From Porphyrobacter sp. IPPAS B-1204 (GTDB lineage: Bacteria > Pseudomonadota > Alphaproteobacteria > Sphingomonadales > Sphingomonadaceae), in assembly GCA_003724185.1 (NCBI GenBank), contig RHGM01000001.1:1200001-1264000 (forward strand): a stretch of DNA of 64,000 nt, written 5' to 3'. The notes beneath the pieces were generated by a model. That model was not told the origin of the DNA, ran no database searches, and was given only the letters and a program-made list of their open reading frames with translations. Positions 28,815-37,456 of this stretch are shown here, one piece after another (the first letter of the stretch is position 1; each line of letters opens with the position of its first letter). The position numbers were made by a program, and so were the translations under genes.

Positions 28815-28840
28815 TTTACATTGTAAATTTACGCTGTAAG
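28815..28840. promoter_or_regulatory. Tandem 13-bp operator for the adjacent TetR regulator
   Basis: Two back-to-back 13-mers: TTTACATTGTAAA (28815-28827), a perfect 6-1-6 palindrome, and TTTACGCTGTAAG (28828-28840), an imperfect copy. They cover the predicted -10 of the flavoprotein gene and the core promoter of the TetR gene. Such a site fits co-operative binding of two TetR dimers and control in both directions; the binding itself is inferred. Confidence 0.7.
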
Positions 28841-28842
28841 AT
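28815..28842 (+). promoter_or_regulatory. Promoter of the TetR gene
   Basis: TTTACA (28815-28820), 16-nt spacer, TAAGAT (28837-28842). The predicted start near 28849 lies downstream of ATG 28841, which supports GTG 28886 as the true start codon. TTGACA at 28808 is an alternative -35 but has no -10 at a normal distance. Confidence 0.5.
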
Positions 28843-28853
28843 GAATCTGTCAA
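28826..28853 (-). promoter_or_regulatory. Promoter of the flavoprotein gene
   Basis: On the minus strand: TTGACA (28853-28848), 16-nt spacer, TAAATT (28831-28826), about 88 nt before the ATG. The -10 lies within the tandem operator, so regulator binding would exclude RNA polymerase. Confidence 0.55.
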
Positions 28854-28885
28854 GCCAGTCCCGCGCCAAGCACCGGAGCCCGATC

Positions 28886-29476
28886 GTGTCCCGCACCCTT
28901 TCCGCCGAAGACCTCGCCCGGTTCCAGTCGCGCCTGTGCGATGTGGCCGAGGCGCTGTTTGCCAAGCGCGGGGCGGAAAACGTCTCGATGCGCCAGCTGG
29001 CCGATGCGCTGGGGGTCAGCCCGATGACGCCCTATCGCTACTTCGCCAACCGCGAGGAGATCATGGCCGCCGTGCGCATCCGCGGGTTCGACCGCTTTGC
29101 CGCCGCGCTGGAGGATGCCTATGCCGCCGCTCCGGCCAAAGGCGCTGACAGGGCCATGGCAGCGGGCCGCGCCTATATCGCTTTCGCGCTCGGCAACCCG
29201 CACACCTACCGCCTGATGTTCGAACACCGCCAGCAGGGCGACAACAGCGCCAACCCGCTGGGACAGGCGGTGGCGCGGGCGCGGGCCACGCTGTCGGTTT
29301 ATGGAGACGGGTTGATCGCAAGCGGCATGGCCGAGGGCGAAGCGCGGCGGATGGAACTGCTAATCTGGTCGACCCTGCACGGCGCGGTCGCACTGGAGCT
29401 GGCTGGAACACTGCCGCCGGGATCGGCGCTCCAGACCCTCGACCTGCTGGGCCGTGCCGCCTTGCGAGGAGCGTAG
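28886..29476 (+). CDS. TetR/AcrR family transcriptional regulator
   Basis: A 196-residue one-component repressor. The N-terminal helix-turn-helix is typical: AEALFAKRGAENVSMRQLADALGVSP then TPYRYFANREEIMAA by its core residues. The C-terminal ligand-binding domain includes RLMFEHRQQ and HGAVALELAGTL, resembling the TetR_C family with the WHG motif. GTG 28886 (VSRTLSAEDLARF) has GGAG 7 nt upstream and lies after the predicted transcription start; ATG 28841 abuts the operator and lacks a ribosome-binding site. It is divergent from the flavoprotein gene it probably controls. Confidence 0.9.
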   Translation: MSRTLSAEDLARFQSRLCDVAEALFAKRGAENVSMRQLADALGVSPMTPYRYFANREEIMAAVRIRGFDRFAAALEDAYAAAPAKGADRAMAAGRAYIAFALGNPHTYRLMFEHRQQGDNSANPLGQAVARARATLSVYGDGLIASGMAEGEARRMELLIWSTLHGAVALELAGTLPPGSALQTLDLLGRAALRGA

Positions 29477-29495
29477 AACCCGCGCGGCGGGCCGT

Positions 29496-30167
29496 TCAGA
29501 AGGTCATGAACAAATTGACGTTGGCTGTGTGATCGGACCGGTCACGCCCGTCGCGGAACACGTGCTGGTTCAGATAGCCCGGCACGACCTCCACCCCCTT
29601 GCCCACCGGGATCGAGACGCCGACGAAATTGCGCCAGATCGACAGCCCCCCGCGCTGCACCGGGCCTTCATCCAGATCCACGAAGGGTTCGGTATAGGCG
29701 ACCATTCTGGTGTCGCCGCCCACCGGCACGCGTAGCTGCACGAACTGGCGCAGCCGCCAGGCTGTGTCCTCGTTCTCTTCGAAGGTGCGCTGTTCCAGCC
29801 GGGTGCGGCTGTCCAGCGTCACGCCGCCTTCGGTCGACAACAGGCGGAGGTTCACCTCCTGATAGAAGCGGTGTTCGTTCAGCTGGGCCGGCCCCGGCGG
29901 ATCGGTCAGCACATAGGCATAACCCGCCCCGATGCTGGCATCCTTGCTGATGCGGTAGCCGACCAGCGACCGCAGCAGCAGCTGACCCAGACGCCCGGCA
30001 TCATTGGTGAAACGCTCCTGCGCCTCCAGCCGGACATAGACGGATTCGCTGGCATTGATGGTGGCGAACTGGCCCAGCCAGATATTGCCATCATCCTCGG
30101 CAGCGGCGGCAGGCACGCCGGTCAGGGCGGCAGCGGCAGGGGCGGCAATAACAGCAAACGGACGCAT
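29496..30167 (-). CDS. DUF2490 domain protein, exported
   Basis: A 223-residue protein of the DUF2490 family, predicted beta-barrel-like outer-membrane or periplasmic proteins. A signal peptide spans residues 1-23 (ends PAAAAE). Alternating strands follow with aromatic girdles (NIWLGQFATI, YRISKDASIGAGYAYVL) and the protein ends in NVNLFMTF, an aromatic C-terminus as in BAM substrates. ATG 30167 gives the signal peptide; the open frame to 30272 is not needed. It is divergent from the haloacid dehalogenase gene. Confidence 0.78.
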   Translation of the reverse strand: MRPFAVIAAPAAAALTGVPAAAAEDDGNIWLGQFATINASESVYVRLEAQERFTNDAGRLGQLLLRSLVGYRISKDASIGAGYAYVLTDPPGPAQLNEHRFYQEVNLRLLSTEGGVTLDSRTRLEQRTFEENEDTAWRLRQFVQLRVPVGGDTRMVAYTEPFVDLDEGPVQRGGLSIWRNFVGVSIPVGKGVEVVPGYLNQHVFRDGRDRSDHTANVNLFMTF

Positions 30168-30301
30168 GACGCGGGGGGCCTTTCGCGGATCAGGCGGGCC
30201 CGACCATCGCAAGGCATTGCTTAACGGCACTTTACTGGCGCCTTGGGGAAGCAGCCAAAGGCGCGTTGCCAAAGCCGGATCGGCAGGCCAATGTCGCCGC
30301 C

Positions 30302-31027
30302 ATGCCCACTCCCACCCTCCCCGCCGCGCTGGCTTTCGATGTGTTCGGCACGGTGGTCGACTGGCGCACCAGCGTCGCGCGCGAATCCGCCGGGTTTCTG
30401 GCGCAGATCGGGCAACCGGGGGCCGATGCCGCCGCCTTCGCCGATGCGTGGCGCGGGCAATACATCGCGGCGATGATCGGGATGAAAAAATCCGGCCGCG
30501 CCTTCGTGCCGCTTGACGTGCTGCACCGCGAGATGCTGGAGACGACCTTGCGGGAATGGGGCACCGATCCGGCGGACGTGGACGAAGGCTTGCTGGCGGA
30601 CTGGAACCGGGCGTGGCACCGGCTCGACCCTTGGCCCGATGCGGTGGCGGGGCTGACCCGGCTGAAAGCCCGGTTCCCGATTGTGACCCTGTCGAACGGC
30701 AATGTCGCTCTGCTGCTGGCGATGGCGCGGCATGGCGGCCTGCCGTGGGATGCGATCCTCGGCGCAGAGGTCAGCGGTGCCTACAAGCCCGATCCCACAG
30801 CCTATCTGCGGACCGCCGAACTGCTGGCCATCGCGCCCGAGCAGCTCTGCCTTGTCGCCGCGCACCATGGCGATCTGGCGGCGGCGCGGGCCTGCGGGTT
30901 GATGGGCGCCTATATTGATCGCCCCGATGAATATGGCGGCGCGCCCGCGCCCGATGCGCATTACATTCAGGCGTGGGAATGGTCGGCAACCAGCCTTACC
31001 GATCTGGCCGATCAGTTGGGCTGCTGA
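30302..31027 (+). CDS. Haloacid dehalogenase, type II
   Basis: A 241-residue HAD-superfamily hydrolase of the type II (S)-2-haloacid dehalogenase group. Motif I FDVFGTVVD near 12-20 has the nucleophile Asp, followed by the family Arg in DWRTSVARE; motif II is LSNGNV; the Lys of motif III and the last acid are in SGAYKPDP and VAAHHGDLAAA. It would hydrolyse 2-haloalkanoates, but many close relatives act on other phosphate-free or phosphate esters. Its 3' end overlaps the convergent cytochrome gene by 16 nt. ATG 30302 was chosen over 30266. Confidence 0.85.
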   Translation: MPTPTLPAALAFDVFGTVVDWRTSVARESAGFLAQIGQPGADAAAFADAWRGQYIAAMIGMKKSGRAFVPLDVLHREMLETTLREWGTDPADVDEGLLADWNRAWHRLDPWPDAVAGLTRLKARFPIVTLSNGNVALLLAMARHGGLPWDAILGAEVSGAYKPDPTAYLRTAELLAIAPEQLCLVAAHHGDLAAARACGLMGAYIDRPDEYGGAPAPDAHYIQAWEWSATSLTDLADQLGC

Positions 31028-31344
31028 GGCTCGCCCCGCGCCTGCACGGCGACCATGTAATCGGCGATGGCAGGGATCGCGGCTTCATCGACCGGGGCCT
31101 TGTAGACCTCGATCATCTTGTTGGCGATGCTCTCCCACTTTTCGCGGCTGACACGCGGCTGTTGCAGCATGGTCGAAGGCGAATGGCAGGCGGTGCAGTT
31201 TTCCAGCACGGCATCGCGCCCCGGACCTTCGGGCAGTTCGATGGGATCGTCAGGCGGCGTGATCGACGCGTCGGCAAAGGTCACCTGCGGCTGGCTTTCG
31301 CAGCCTGCCAGCAGCAGGGCGAGGAGCATGGCGGCGGCTCTCAT
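31012..31344 (-). CDS. Cytochrome c subunit of a sulfite dehydrogenase, lipoprotein
   Basis: A 110-residue monohaem cytochrome c. The signal peptide ends in lipobox LAGC (Cys15), so it is lipid-anchored. The haem-binding motif CTACH is at 50-54, and SREKWESIANKMIEVYKAP after it is typical of SorB-like subunits that take electrons from the molybdenum subunit. The ATG overlaps the stop of the sulfite dehydrogenase gene (ATGA, 31341-31344). The longer frame to 31401 would lack the signal. Confidence 0.87.
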   Translation of the reverse strand: MRAAAMLLALLLAGCESQPQVTFADASITPPDDPIELPEGPGRDAVLENCTACHSPSTMLQQPRVSREKWESIANKMIEVYKAPVDEAAIPAIADYMVAVQARGEPQQPN

Positions 31345-32570
31345 TGTGCCACCAGCGTGATGCGTTCGATCACGTTGCGGGCATAGCCCGAGGGGTTCCA
31401 ATTGAGCGCATCAGGCTGCACCGCGCCTGTGACATTGGCTGCCCTGACGCCGATCTTTTCAAGATTGCCCGCCACCTGCGGCAGCGTGACCTGCCAACGG
31501 CGAAAGGCATAGGGGCCTTCATCAGGGCCAAGCTCGCAGGGGATCGCCCAGCCGTCGCCGACCAGATCGACCCGTTCCAGCGCCGCGTCCCCGCCCATCC
31601 CAATCCCTTCCAGAACCAGCGGCTTGCCCAGCGCCACCGCCGCGCCATCGGCATGGCTGGTGATGAAGGCACGCGGCGGCATGGTGGTGATTTCCACCGT
31701 CGGGAAATCCTTGTCATCAGGCGTGATCGGCGCTGCAGGGATGCGATAGGACTTGGCGACGTAATAGCTGTCATCTGCGCCGGTCAGCACTTCGATGGTG
31801 CTAAGCATCTTGACCCAATAGGTCGAAAACCAGCCCGGCACCACGATCCGCAAGGGGAAGCCATGCATCAGCGGCAGCGCCTCACCGTTCATTGCCCAGG
31901 CAACCAGCACATCATCACGCATCGCGATGTCCAGCGGGATCGACTTGATGAACTGCGGGGCCCCATCTGTCAGCGGCACGTCCAACCCGGCAAAGCGCAC
32001 GCGGGTCGCGCCGCCCGCCACGCCCGCCTTGGCGAGCACGTCCTTCAACCGCACGCCGGTCCACTTCGCGCAGCCCATGGCACCATTGCCCCACTGCGTG
32101 CCGGTGACACGCGGGTTCGACAGCCCGCGCCCGTTGCCCGCGCACTGGTTGATGGCGACAACCTCCACATGCTCGCCCGCCGCCGCAATATCGTCGAGCG
32201 TCAGCGACACCGGCTGCTTCACCGCCCCGCCCACCGCCACGCGGTGTTCTGCGGCATTCACCGCGGTGGGCATGTCCCAGTTCCAGCGCACGAACATCCG
32301 GTCATTGGGGGTGATCGTGCCCTGGCTGAACACCTCCATCGGCGTTTCGAGCAAGGGCGGACGGATGCGCTGGACGATCATTTCGCCCTTGCCGGGAAAG
32401 GCGGGCGTCAGCGGCCGCAGGCTTGGCCCGCCGGGCAGGCCGAGGTCGATCATCCGCCCCAGCTCCTGCGCCAGAACCGGCGCGGCCAGGGCCGCCCCGC
32501 CCGCACCTGCAATCAGGGCACGGCGGGTGAGGCGTGTGCCTGTGTGTTGTTCCAGCTTGCTCACGGCCAT
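31341..32570 (-). CDS. Sulfite dehydrogenase (SorA-like), molybdopterin subunit
   Basis: A 409-residue molybdenum enzyme of the sulfite oxidase family that oxidises sulfite to sulfate in the periplasm. A twin-arginine signal (TRRALIAGAGGAALAAP) exports it folded. The molybdenum-ligating cysteine is Cys143 in INQCAGNGRG, and the Mo-co domain (about 60-290) is followed by the dimerisation domain. It is paired with the SorB-like cytochrome, with coupled translation. The sensor kinase and response regulator lie just upstream on the same strand, 85 nt away, and may control it. Confidence 0.9.
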   Translation of the reverse strand: MAVSKLEQHTGTRLTRRALIAGAGGAALAAPVLAQELGRMIDLGLPGGPSLRPLTPAFPGKGEMIVQRIRPPLLETPMEVFSQGTITPNDRMFVRWNWDMPTAVNAAEHRVAVGGAVKQPVSLTLDDIAAAGEHVEVVAINQCAGNGRGLSNPRVTGTQWGNGAMGCAKWTGVRLKDVLAKAGVAGGATRVRFAGLDVPLTDGAPQFIKSIPLDIAMRDDVLVAWAMNGEALPLMHGFPLRIVVPGWFSTYWVKMLSTIEVLTGADDSYYVAKSYRIPAAPITPDDKDFPTVEITTMPPRAFITSHADGAAVALGKPLVLEGIGMGGDAALERVDLVGDGWAIPCELGPDEGPYAFRRWQVTLPQVAGNLEKIGVRAANVTGAVQPDALNWNPSGYARNVIERITLVAQ

Positions 32571-32655
32571 TCCCTCAAGCCCGTTCGTATCGGGGCCGGG
32601 TTAAGGGCAAACGCCGCCAGCGTCCAGCACCACCCGCCGCGCTATCCGCCGCGCT

Positions 32656-33267
32656 TCAGCACAACGCCCGTTCGCGGGCGATCATGGCCGCATGGGTGCG
32701 GTTTCTCGCGCCGAGCTTGCGGCAGATCAGCTTGACGTGCAGCTTGATGGTCGGTTCGCGCAGGCCCAGATCGCGGGCGATTTCCTTGTTCGCATGGCCT
32801 TCGCACAGCCCCGCCAGCACCTGCTTTTCGCGGGGGGACAAGCCCGAGGCCACCTCCACCGGCGCCTGCGAGGGGCGATGCAGATCAATCGGCATGTACG
32901 TCTCGCCCGCCGCCATGAAGCGGATCGCGTTGACCAGCGAGCGCGCCGGAAGCGTCTTGGGCAGGTATCCCGCCGCGCCCGATGCCAGCACCTGATCGGC
33001 CACGCCCGGCGGGGCGAGCCCGCTCATCAGCGCCACCGGACGCCCGAAGCTGGCCGCCAGCGCCTTGTCGAGCCCGGCATAGCCATCCATCCCCGGCATC
33101 CCGTAATCGAGAACCACGAGGTCATAGGGCGGCGCGGCCTCGGCAATATGCGTCAGCGCTGCGGGCAGATCGGCGACGGTGTCGACCGCAAAGCTGCCCT
33201 CCGCCTCAAGAAATGATCGCAGCACGTCGCGCAGCAATTCGTGGTCATCGGCAATCAGGATACGCAT
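32656..33267 (-). CDS. LuxR (NarL) family response regulator
   Basis: A 203-residue response regulator: receiver domain about 1-118 with Asp7-Asp8, the phospho-acceptor Asp near 53 in VVLDYGMPGMDG and Lys near 104 in GYLPKTLP, then a LuxR-type helix-turn-helix about 138-200 (LSPREKQVLAGLCEGHANKEIA by core). ATG 33267 shares one base with the TGA stop of the kinase gene; GTG 33270 is possible. It is the partner of the upstream kinase. Confidence 0.93.
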   Translation of the reverse strand: MRILIADDHELLRDVLRSFLEAEGSFAVDTVADLPAALTHIAEAAPPYDLVVLDYGMPGMDGYAGLDKALAASFGRPVALMSGLAPPGVADQVLASGAAGYLPKTLPARSLVNAIRFMAAGETYMPIDLHRPSQAPVEVASGLSPREKQVLAGLCEGHANKEIARDLGLREPTIKLHVKLICRKLGARNRTHAAMIARERALC

Positions 33268-35726
33268 CACGAGCTCCGTTCGCGGGCCGCCGCCATCGCC
33301 GATGCGGCGGCGGTTGCCAGCCGTGCGGCGCTTGAGGGCTTGCCCAGCACTTCGTCGAAAATGCCGTCCGGCCCCTGGTGCAGCTGGTGCACCCGCGGCA
33401 GGGCGGTCAAAAGCAGGATCGGCAGATCCTTGCGATGCTTGCGCAAGGTCTTGGCCAGCTGCGCGCCGTTCATGGCGGGCATGTCGTAATCGGTGATGAC
33501 CAGATCCCAGCCCTGCGGATCATCGCGCACAGCCGTAACCGCATCCGCCGGATCAAGGCATGGGCCGACCTCCACACCCATGCGCTCAAGCATGGCAGCA
33601 AGCGTATCGACCACGGCGGGGTTATCATCCACCACCAGAACCGCCTTGCCGGAAAGTCCGGGGCCAGCACCCGCAGGGGCATTGTCGCCCGCCTCCCGAT
33701 TGCCGGAACCGCCCGGTTCAAGCGGCCACCACACTTCGAACACCGTGCCGCAATCGGGCCAGGACTGGATCGCCAGTGCGCCGTTGTTGTGGGCGATGAT
33801 CCCGGCCACCACCGCCAGGCCAAGGCCGGTCCCGGCCTCGCCCTTGTGGGTGAAGAAGGGTTCGAACACCTGCTCCAGTTCCTCAGGCTGGATGCCGATG
33901 CCGGTATCGCTCACGCGGATCAGCGCGGCGGGCACCTGCGGCACCGTGCCCAGCACCAGCTTGCCGGAAGGCTGGGTGCCCTCGGCGTTCAGCACCTCCA
34001 GCTTGATCCGCGCCGTCTCCCCCGGACGCAGCGCGTCACGGGCGTTGAGGGCAAGGTTGAGCACCACCTGATTGAGTTCGGTATCGTCCGTCAGCGCCAT
34101 CAGCGGGGCGGAAGGCAGTTCCAGTTCGATCCGGTGGAGCGGATCGGTGAGGCTGGGCGCGACCAGATCGCGCACGTTCCAGACGGTGCGGCGCAGATCG
34201 ACCAGCTTGGGATGCGGCACCCGGCGGCCCAGCGTCAGCAGCTTTTCCACGAGCCCCGCCGCGGTGGCCGCCGCCGACTGGATGCGCAGCGCATGGTGGC
34301 GCACGCGGTTGTCATCGATATGGCGCAGCAATTCCGCCGTGCCGGAGATCGCCGCGATCAGATTGTTGAAATCATGCGCGATCCCGCTCGCCAGCTGACC
34401 GACCACTTCCTGCCGCTGGGCCAGCATCAGCTGTTCGCGCAGCCGCGCCTTTTCGCGCTCCATCCCGCGCCGATCGCCCACATCGCGGGTCACGCAGACG
34501 ATCCCGCCTTCGGGCGCGAGCGACAGGGCGATTTCCTGTTCGATCAGGGTGCCATCGGCCTTCAGCCCCTGCGTCTCGCCGCGCCATTGGCCTTGTGCGA
34601 ACAGGACGGGCATCGCCTCGTCATTGATGCGCCGGGCTTCGTCGGGGGCGTAGAGCACGCTCCACGCACGGCCGATCAGAGCCGCCGGATCGGGAAAGCC
34701 GAACATCGCTGCATGGGCGCGGTTCATGAAGATGAAGTCGCCCTCCGCGTTGGTCAGGGCGATGCCATCATCAGAAGCCTCAATCGCGGCAACCTGCCGC
34801 GCCAGCCGGGCTTCGGTCGCAACCCGCTCTGCGTCGGCGGCCTTGCGGGCGGAGATATCGCGGATGATCGCGGCAAAGCCCGCAGGCGCTGTGCTGTCGC
34901 CATCCTCGGGCCACATCGCCAGCGACAATTCGACCGGCAGTTCGTGCCCCGCCTTGGTGAGCGCAGGCACCTCCACCGTCTGGCCGACCAGCTTTGACGG
35001 TTGCCGCGCCCGCATCCGCTTGACCCCGGCGTGATGGCCCTTGCGGTGCACCTTCGGGATGATGAGATCGAGGCTCTGCCCCAAGGCTTCGGCCGCAGAC
35101 CAGCCGAACATCACCTCGGCAGCGCGGTTCCAGAGCGTGATCCGGCTGTGCGCATCGGCGCAGACAAAGGCATCGGTGGTGGTCTGGGCAATCAGCTGGG
35201 CGATGCGCCGTTCCTGCCGCAGCTGCCGCCCTTCGAGCAGGGTGACAACCTGCCGCGCCATCAGTTGCAGCGCCTCGGCCTCGCGGGGTGAGAAGGCGTC
35301 ACGCGGAGCCGGATCAATGATGCACAGCGTCCCGATCTGATGCCCGTCCGCCAGCACCAGCGGAGCGCCGGCATAGAACCGGATATGCGGCGCGCCGGTG
35401 ACCAGCGGGTTCTGGGCAAAGCGCGGGTCGGCAATGGCATCGGGCACCACCATCACGCCGGGTTCCATGATCGTGTGCCCGCAGAAGCTGTCGCGGCGGC
35501 ACGTTTCGCTCGCCTCCAATCCGTGGCGCGACTTGAACCACTGGCGATCCGCGTCGACCAGGCTGACCAGCGCCGTCTGCGTATCGAAGCGGTCGGCGGC
35601 AAGGCGGGTGATGATGTCGAGCTCGTCCTCGGGCGCGGTGTCGAGCACGTCGAGGCGATAGAGCGCGGCGAGCCGTTCGGGCTCGTCATGAGGAATTGGG
35701 GGAAGGGTGAAATCAGGCTCAAGCAT
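33267..35726 (-). CDS. Hybrid sensor histidine kinase (GAF-PAS-PAS-HisKA-HATPase-REC)
   Basis: An 819-residue cytosolic hybrid kinase without membrane helices. Order: GAF about 20-165 (DSFCGHTIMEPGVMVVPDA), PAS about 170-295 and about 300-420 with their FGWSA and FGFPD landmarks, HisKA with the phospho-His near 450 (GIAHDFNNLIAAISG), HATPase_c about 560-680 (N box, GTGLGLAVVAGI) and a receiver about 700-815 (DLVITDYDMPAMNG). The start ATG 35726 or TTG 35747 is open. GAF plus PAS suggests a soluble or light/redox cue; the ligand is unknown. It is followed by its LuxR regulator. Confidence 0.92.
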   Translation of the reverse strand: MLEPDFTLPPIPHDEPERLAALYRLDVLDTAPEDELDIITRLAADRFDTQTALVSLVDADRQWFKSRHGLEASETCRRDSFCGHTIMEPGVMVVPDAIADPRFAQNPLVTGAPHIRFYAGAPLVLADGHQIGTLCIIDPAPRDAFSPREAEALQLMARQVVTLLEGRQLRQERRIAQLIAQTTTDAFVCADAHSRITLWNRAAEVMFGWSAAEALGQSLDLIIPKVHRKGHHAGVKRMRARQPSKLVGQTVEVPALTKAGHELPVELSLAMWPEDGDSTAPAGFAAIIRDISARKAADAERVATEARLARQVAAIEASDDGIALTNAEGDFIFMNRAHAAMFGFPDPAALIGRAWSVLYAPDEARRINDEAMPVLFAQGQWRGETQGLKADGTLIEQEIALSLAPEGGIVCVTRDVGDRRGMEREKARLREQLMLAQRQEVVGQLASGIAHDFNNLIAAISGTAELLRHIDDNRVRHHALRIQSAAATAAGLVEKLLTLGRRVPHPKLVDLRRTVWNVRDLVAPSLTDPLHRIELELPSAPLMALTDDTELNQVVLNLALNARDALRPGETARIKLEVLNAEGTQPSGKLVLGTVPQVPAALIRVSDTGIGIQPEELEQVFEPFFTHKGEAGTGLGLAVVAGIIAHNNGALAIQSWPDCGTVFEVWWPLEPGGSGNREAGDNAPAGAGPGLSGKAVLVVDDNPAVVDTLAAMLERMGVEVGPCLDPADAVTAVRDDPQGWDLVITDYDMPAMNGAQLAKTLRKHRKDLPILLLTALPRVHQLHQGPDGIFDEVLGKPSSAARLATAAASAMAAARERSS

Positions 35727-36009
35727 GGCGGTGTCAGTCCGGTTCAATGGGTCGCGTCAAACATGAGCCTTGGGTGATGCGCGCACGGGCCGCGTGCAAT
35801 CCCGCCACATAGCGGAAATTCCTTATCCTTTCGTATAGGTGACCCCCTCCCTCCGGTGATGGCGCTATCCCTTGGGCGCGTGCGGTTAACCCTTCCGCGC
35901 CGCCGACTACCCTTGCGCGACCGAGACGGGGCGGGCCGGTTTGGGCATTTGGGGTTCAGCCACGGCACGACGCCGCTGGACTTGACCACGACCAAAAAGG
36001 ACCAATGAA

Positions 36010-36501
36010 ATGAACAAGATGTTTGCAGTTGCCACCGTTCTCGCATCGCTCGCCGCCGCCACTTCGGCGCAGGCCCAGTCGGCTGACGCCGGCGCCGGTG
36101 CGAAGATCATCGCTCCGCTGGAAATCAGCAACGTGACCGATCTCTACTTCGGCACCATCGCCCCTTCGACGAGCGTCGCTGACACCGTCGTCGTGCTGGC
36201 CGACGGCAGCCGCAAGTGCGGCCCGGCGCTGACCTGCCTGACCGCCGACCACACCGCCGCCGCTTTCGCTGTGACCGGTGAAGCCGACGCGTTCTACACG
36301 ATCTCGCTCCCCAAGCAGATCAACATCGTCAACGACAAGGGCACCGCGATGCGCGTGTCTGACTTCAACGGCTCGAAGAGCGGCGGCCAGCTGCTGAGCG
36401 GCGAAGACGCCTTCACCGTTGGCGGCACCCTCGCCGTCGGCGTGCGTCAGGAAGCCGGCAAGTACACCGGTAGCTTCACCGTCGCGGTGGAATACCAGTA
36501 A
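36010..36501 (+). CDS. DUF4402 surface subunit protein
   Basis: A 163-residue exported protein of the DUF4402 family, immunoglobulin-like pilin-like subunits. The signal peptide ends near 22 (TSAQAQS). The core follows with LEISNVTDLYFGTIAP, a disulfide-spaced Cys pair (KCGPALTC) and GTLAVGVRQEAGKYTGSFTVAVEYQ, of which the end TVAVEYQ is the typical last strand. AGGA lies 8 nt before ATG 36010; an ATG-AAA-TGA mini-frame at 36005 precedes it. It heads the chaperone and usher-like cluster and probably is the exported subunit. Heavy use of C-ending codons suggests high expression. Confidence 0.85.
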   Translation: MNKMFAVATVLASLAAATSAQAQSADAGAGAKIIAPLEISNVTDLYFGTIAPSTSVADTVVVLADGSRKCGPALTCLTADHTAAAFAVTGEADAFYTISLPKQINIVNDKGTAMRVSDFNGSKSGGQLLSGEDAFTVGGTLAVGVRQEAGKYTGSFTVAVEYQ

Positions 36502-36605
36502 GCCCTCCGTGGCAGGGGGTGAAGGGAGCCGCGCGTCCCCCCGCGCGGCTCCCCGAACCCTTGAGCCACACAAGACCATCCCTGCCCACGTAAGGTCTTC
36601 CTCCC

Positions 36606-37427
36606 ATGATCCGTTTTCCCCTCGCCGCTGCGCTGTTCGCGGCGCTTGCCGCGCCTGTGCCTGCCGCCGCCGAACTGCTGGTCGCCCCCACCCGCGTGGT
36701 GCTGACCCCGGATGCGCGCTCCACCGAACTCGTGCTCGTCAACAAGGGCACAGAAACCGCCGCTTTCCGCATCAACATCGAAAACCGCCGGATGCGCGAG
36801 GATGGCAGCCTTGAAGACGCACCCGAGGCCCAGCCCGGCGAGCAATTCGCCGATGACAAGCTGCGCTATTCCCCGCGCCAGCTGGTGCTGGAACCCGGCG
36901 CGCGTCAGGTCGTGCGCGTCATGGCGACGGCTCCCGGCGAACTGGAGGCAGGCGAATACCGCTCGCACCTGCGCCTGATGTCCGCGCCGGTCAGCGCCGG
37001 AACCACCCAGATCGCAGGCGAGGCGAACACCGACAACAGCCTGTCGATCGAACTCGTAGCGATCCGTTCGATCACCATCCCCGTGATCCTGCGTGTCGGC
37101 GCGCTTGATGCCGAGGTGACGATGGATAGCGCCGCAATGGGCACAGAGGCGCCTGATCAGCTTGTCGTGCGCCTCACCCGTTCCGGCACGCGTTCGACCT
37201 ATGGCGATGTCAGCTTCACCGTCGATGGCGAGAAAGCCCCCGCCTGGCTGGTGCGCGGCGTGGCGATCTATACCCCCAACACGACCCGCGATGTGATCGT
37301 GCCGCTGCCGCCTGAAGTGCGCGCAAGGCTGGCGGGCAAGCGGGTGCGGATCGACTACACGTCAACCGACGCGGGCGATCCGGCCAATGCGGGCAAGCTG
37401 CTCGCCAGCCTGACTGCGGCGCTCTGA
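36606..37427 (+). CDS. PapD-like pilus assembly chaperone
   Basis: A 273-residue periplasmic chaperone of the fimbrial (FimC/PapD) type. The signal peptide ends near 22 (VPAAAE). Residues 23-150 form the first Ig domain, with LLVAPTRVVLTPDARSTELVL and the conserved hydrophobic G1-like strand in KLRYSPRQLVLEPGARQVVRV; the second domain includes PVILRVG. It is longer than the classical 220-residue type. It lies 104 nt after the DUF4402 gene and 29 nt before the usher-like gene. Confidence 0.85.
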   Translation: MIRFPLAAALFAALAAPVPAAAELLVAPTRVVLTPDARSTELVLVNKGTETAAFRINIENRRMREDGSLEDAPEAQPGEQFADDKLRYSPRQLVLEPGARQVVRVMATAPGELEAGEYRSHLRLMSAPVSAGTTQIAGEANTDNSLSIELVAIRSITIPVILRVGALDAEVTMDSAAMGTEAPDQLVVRLTRSGTRSTYGDVSFTVDGEKAPAWLVRGVAIYTPNTTRDVIVPLPPEVRARLAGKRVRIDYTSTDAGDPANAGKLLASLTAAL

Positions 37428-37456
37428 GCCGACCTTGACCTGTCAGGCCTGCCGCC

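Noticed and set aside
35808..35838. Possible EcfG stress promoter GGAAA...CGTATA before the DUF4402 gene
   Set aside because: The spacing (14 nt) and the -35/-10 text do not match GGAAC-N16/17-CGTT.
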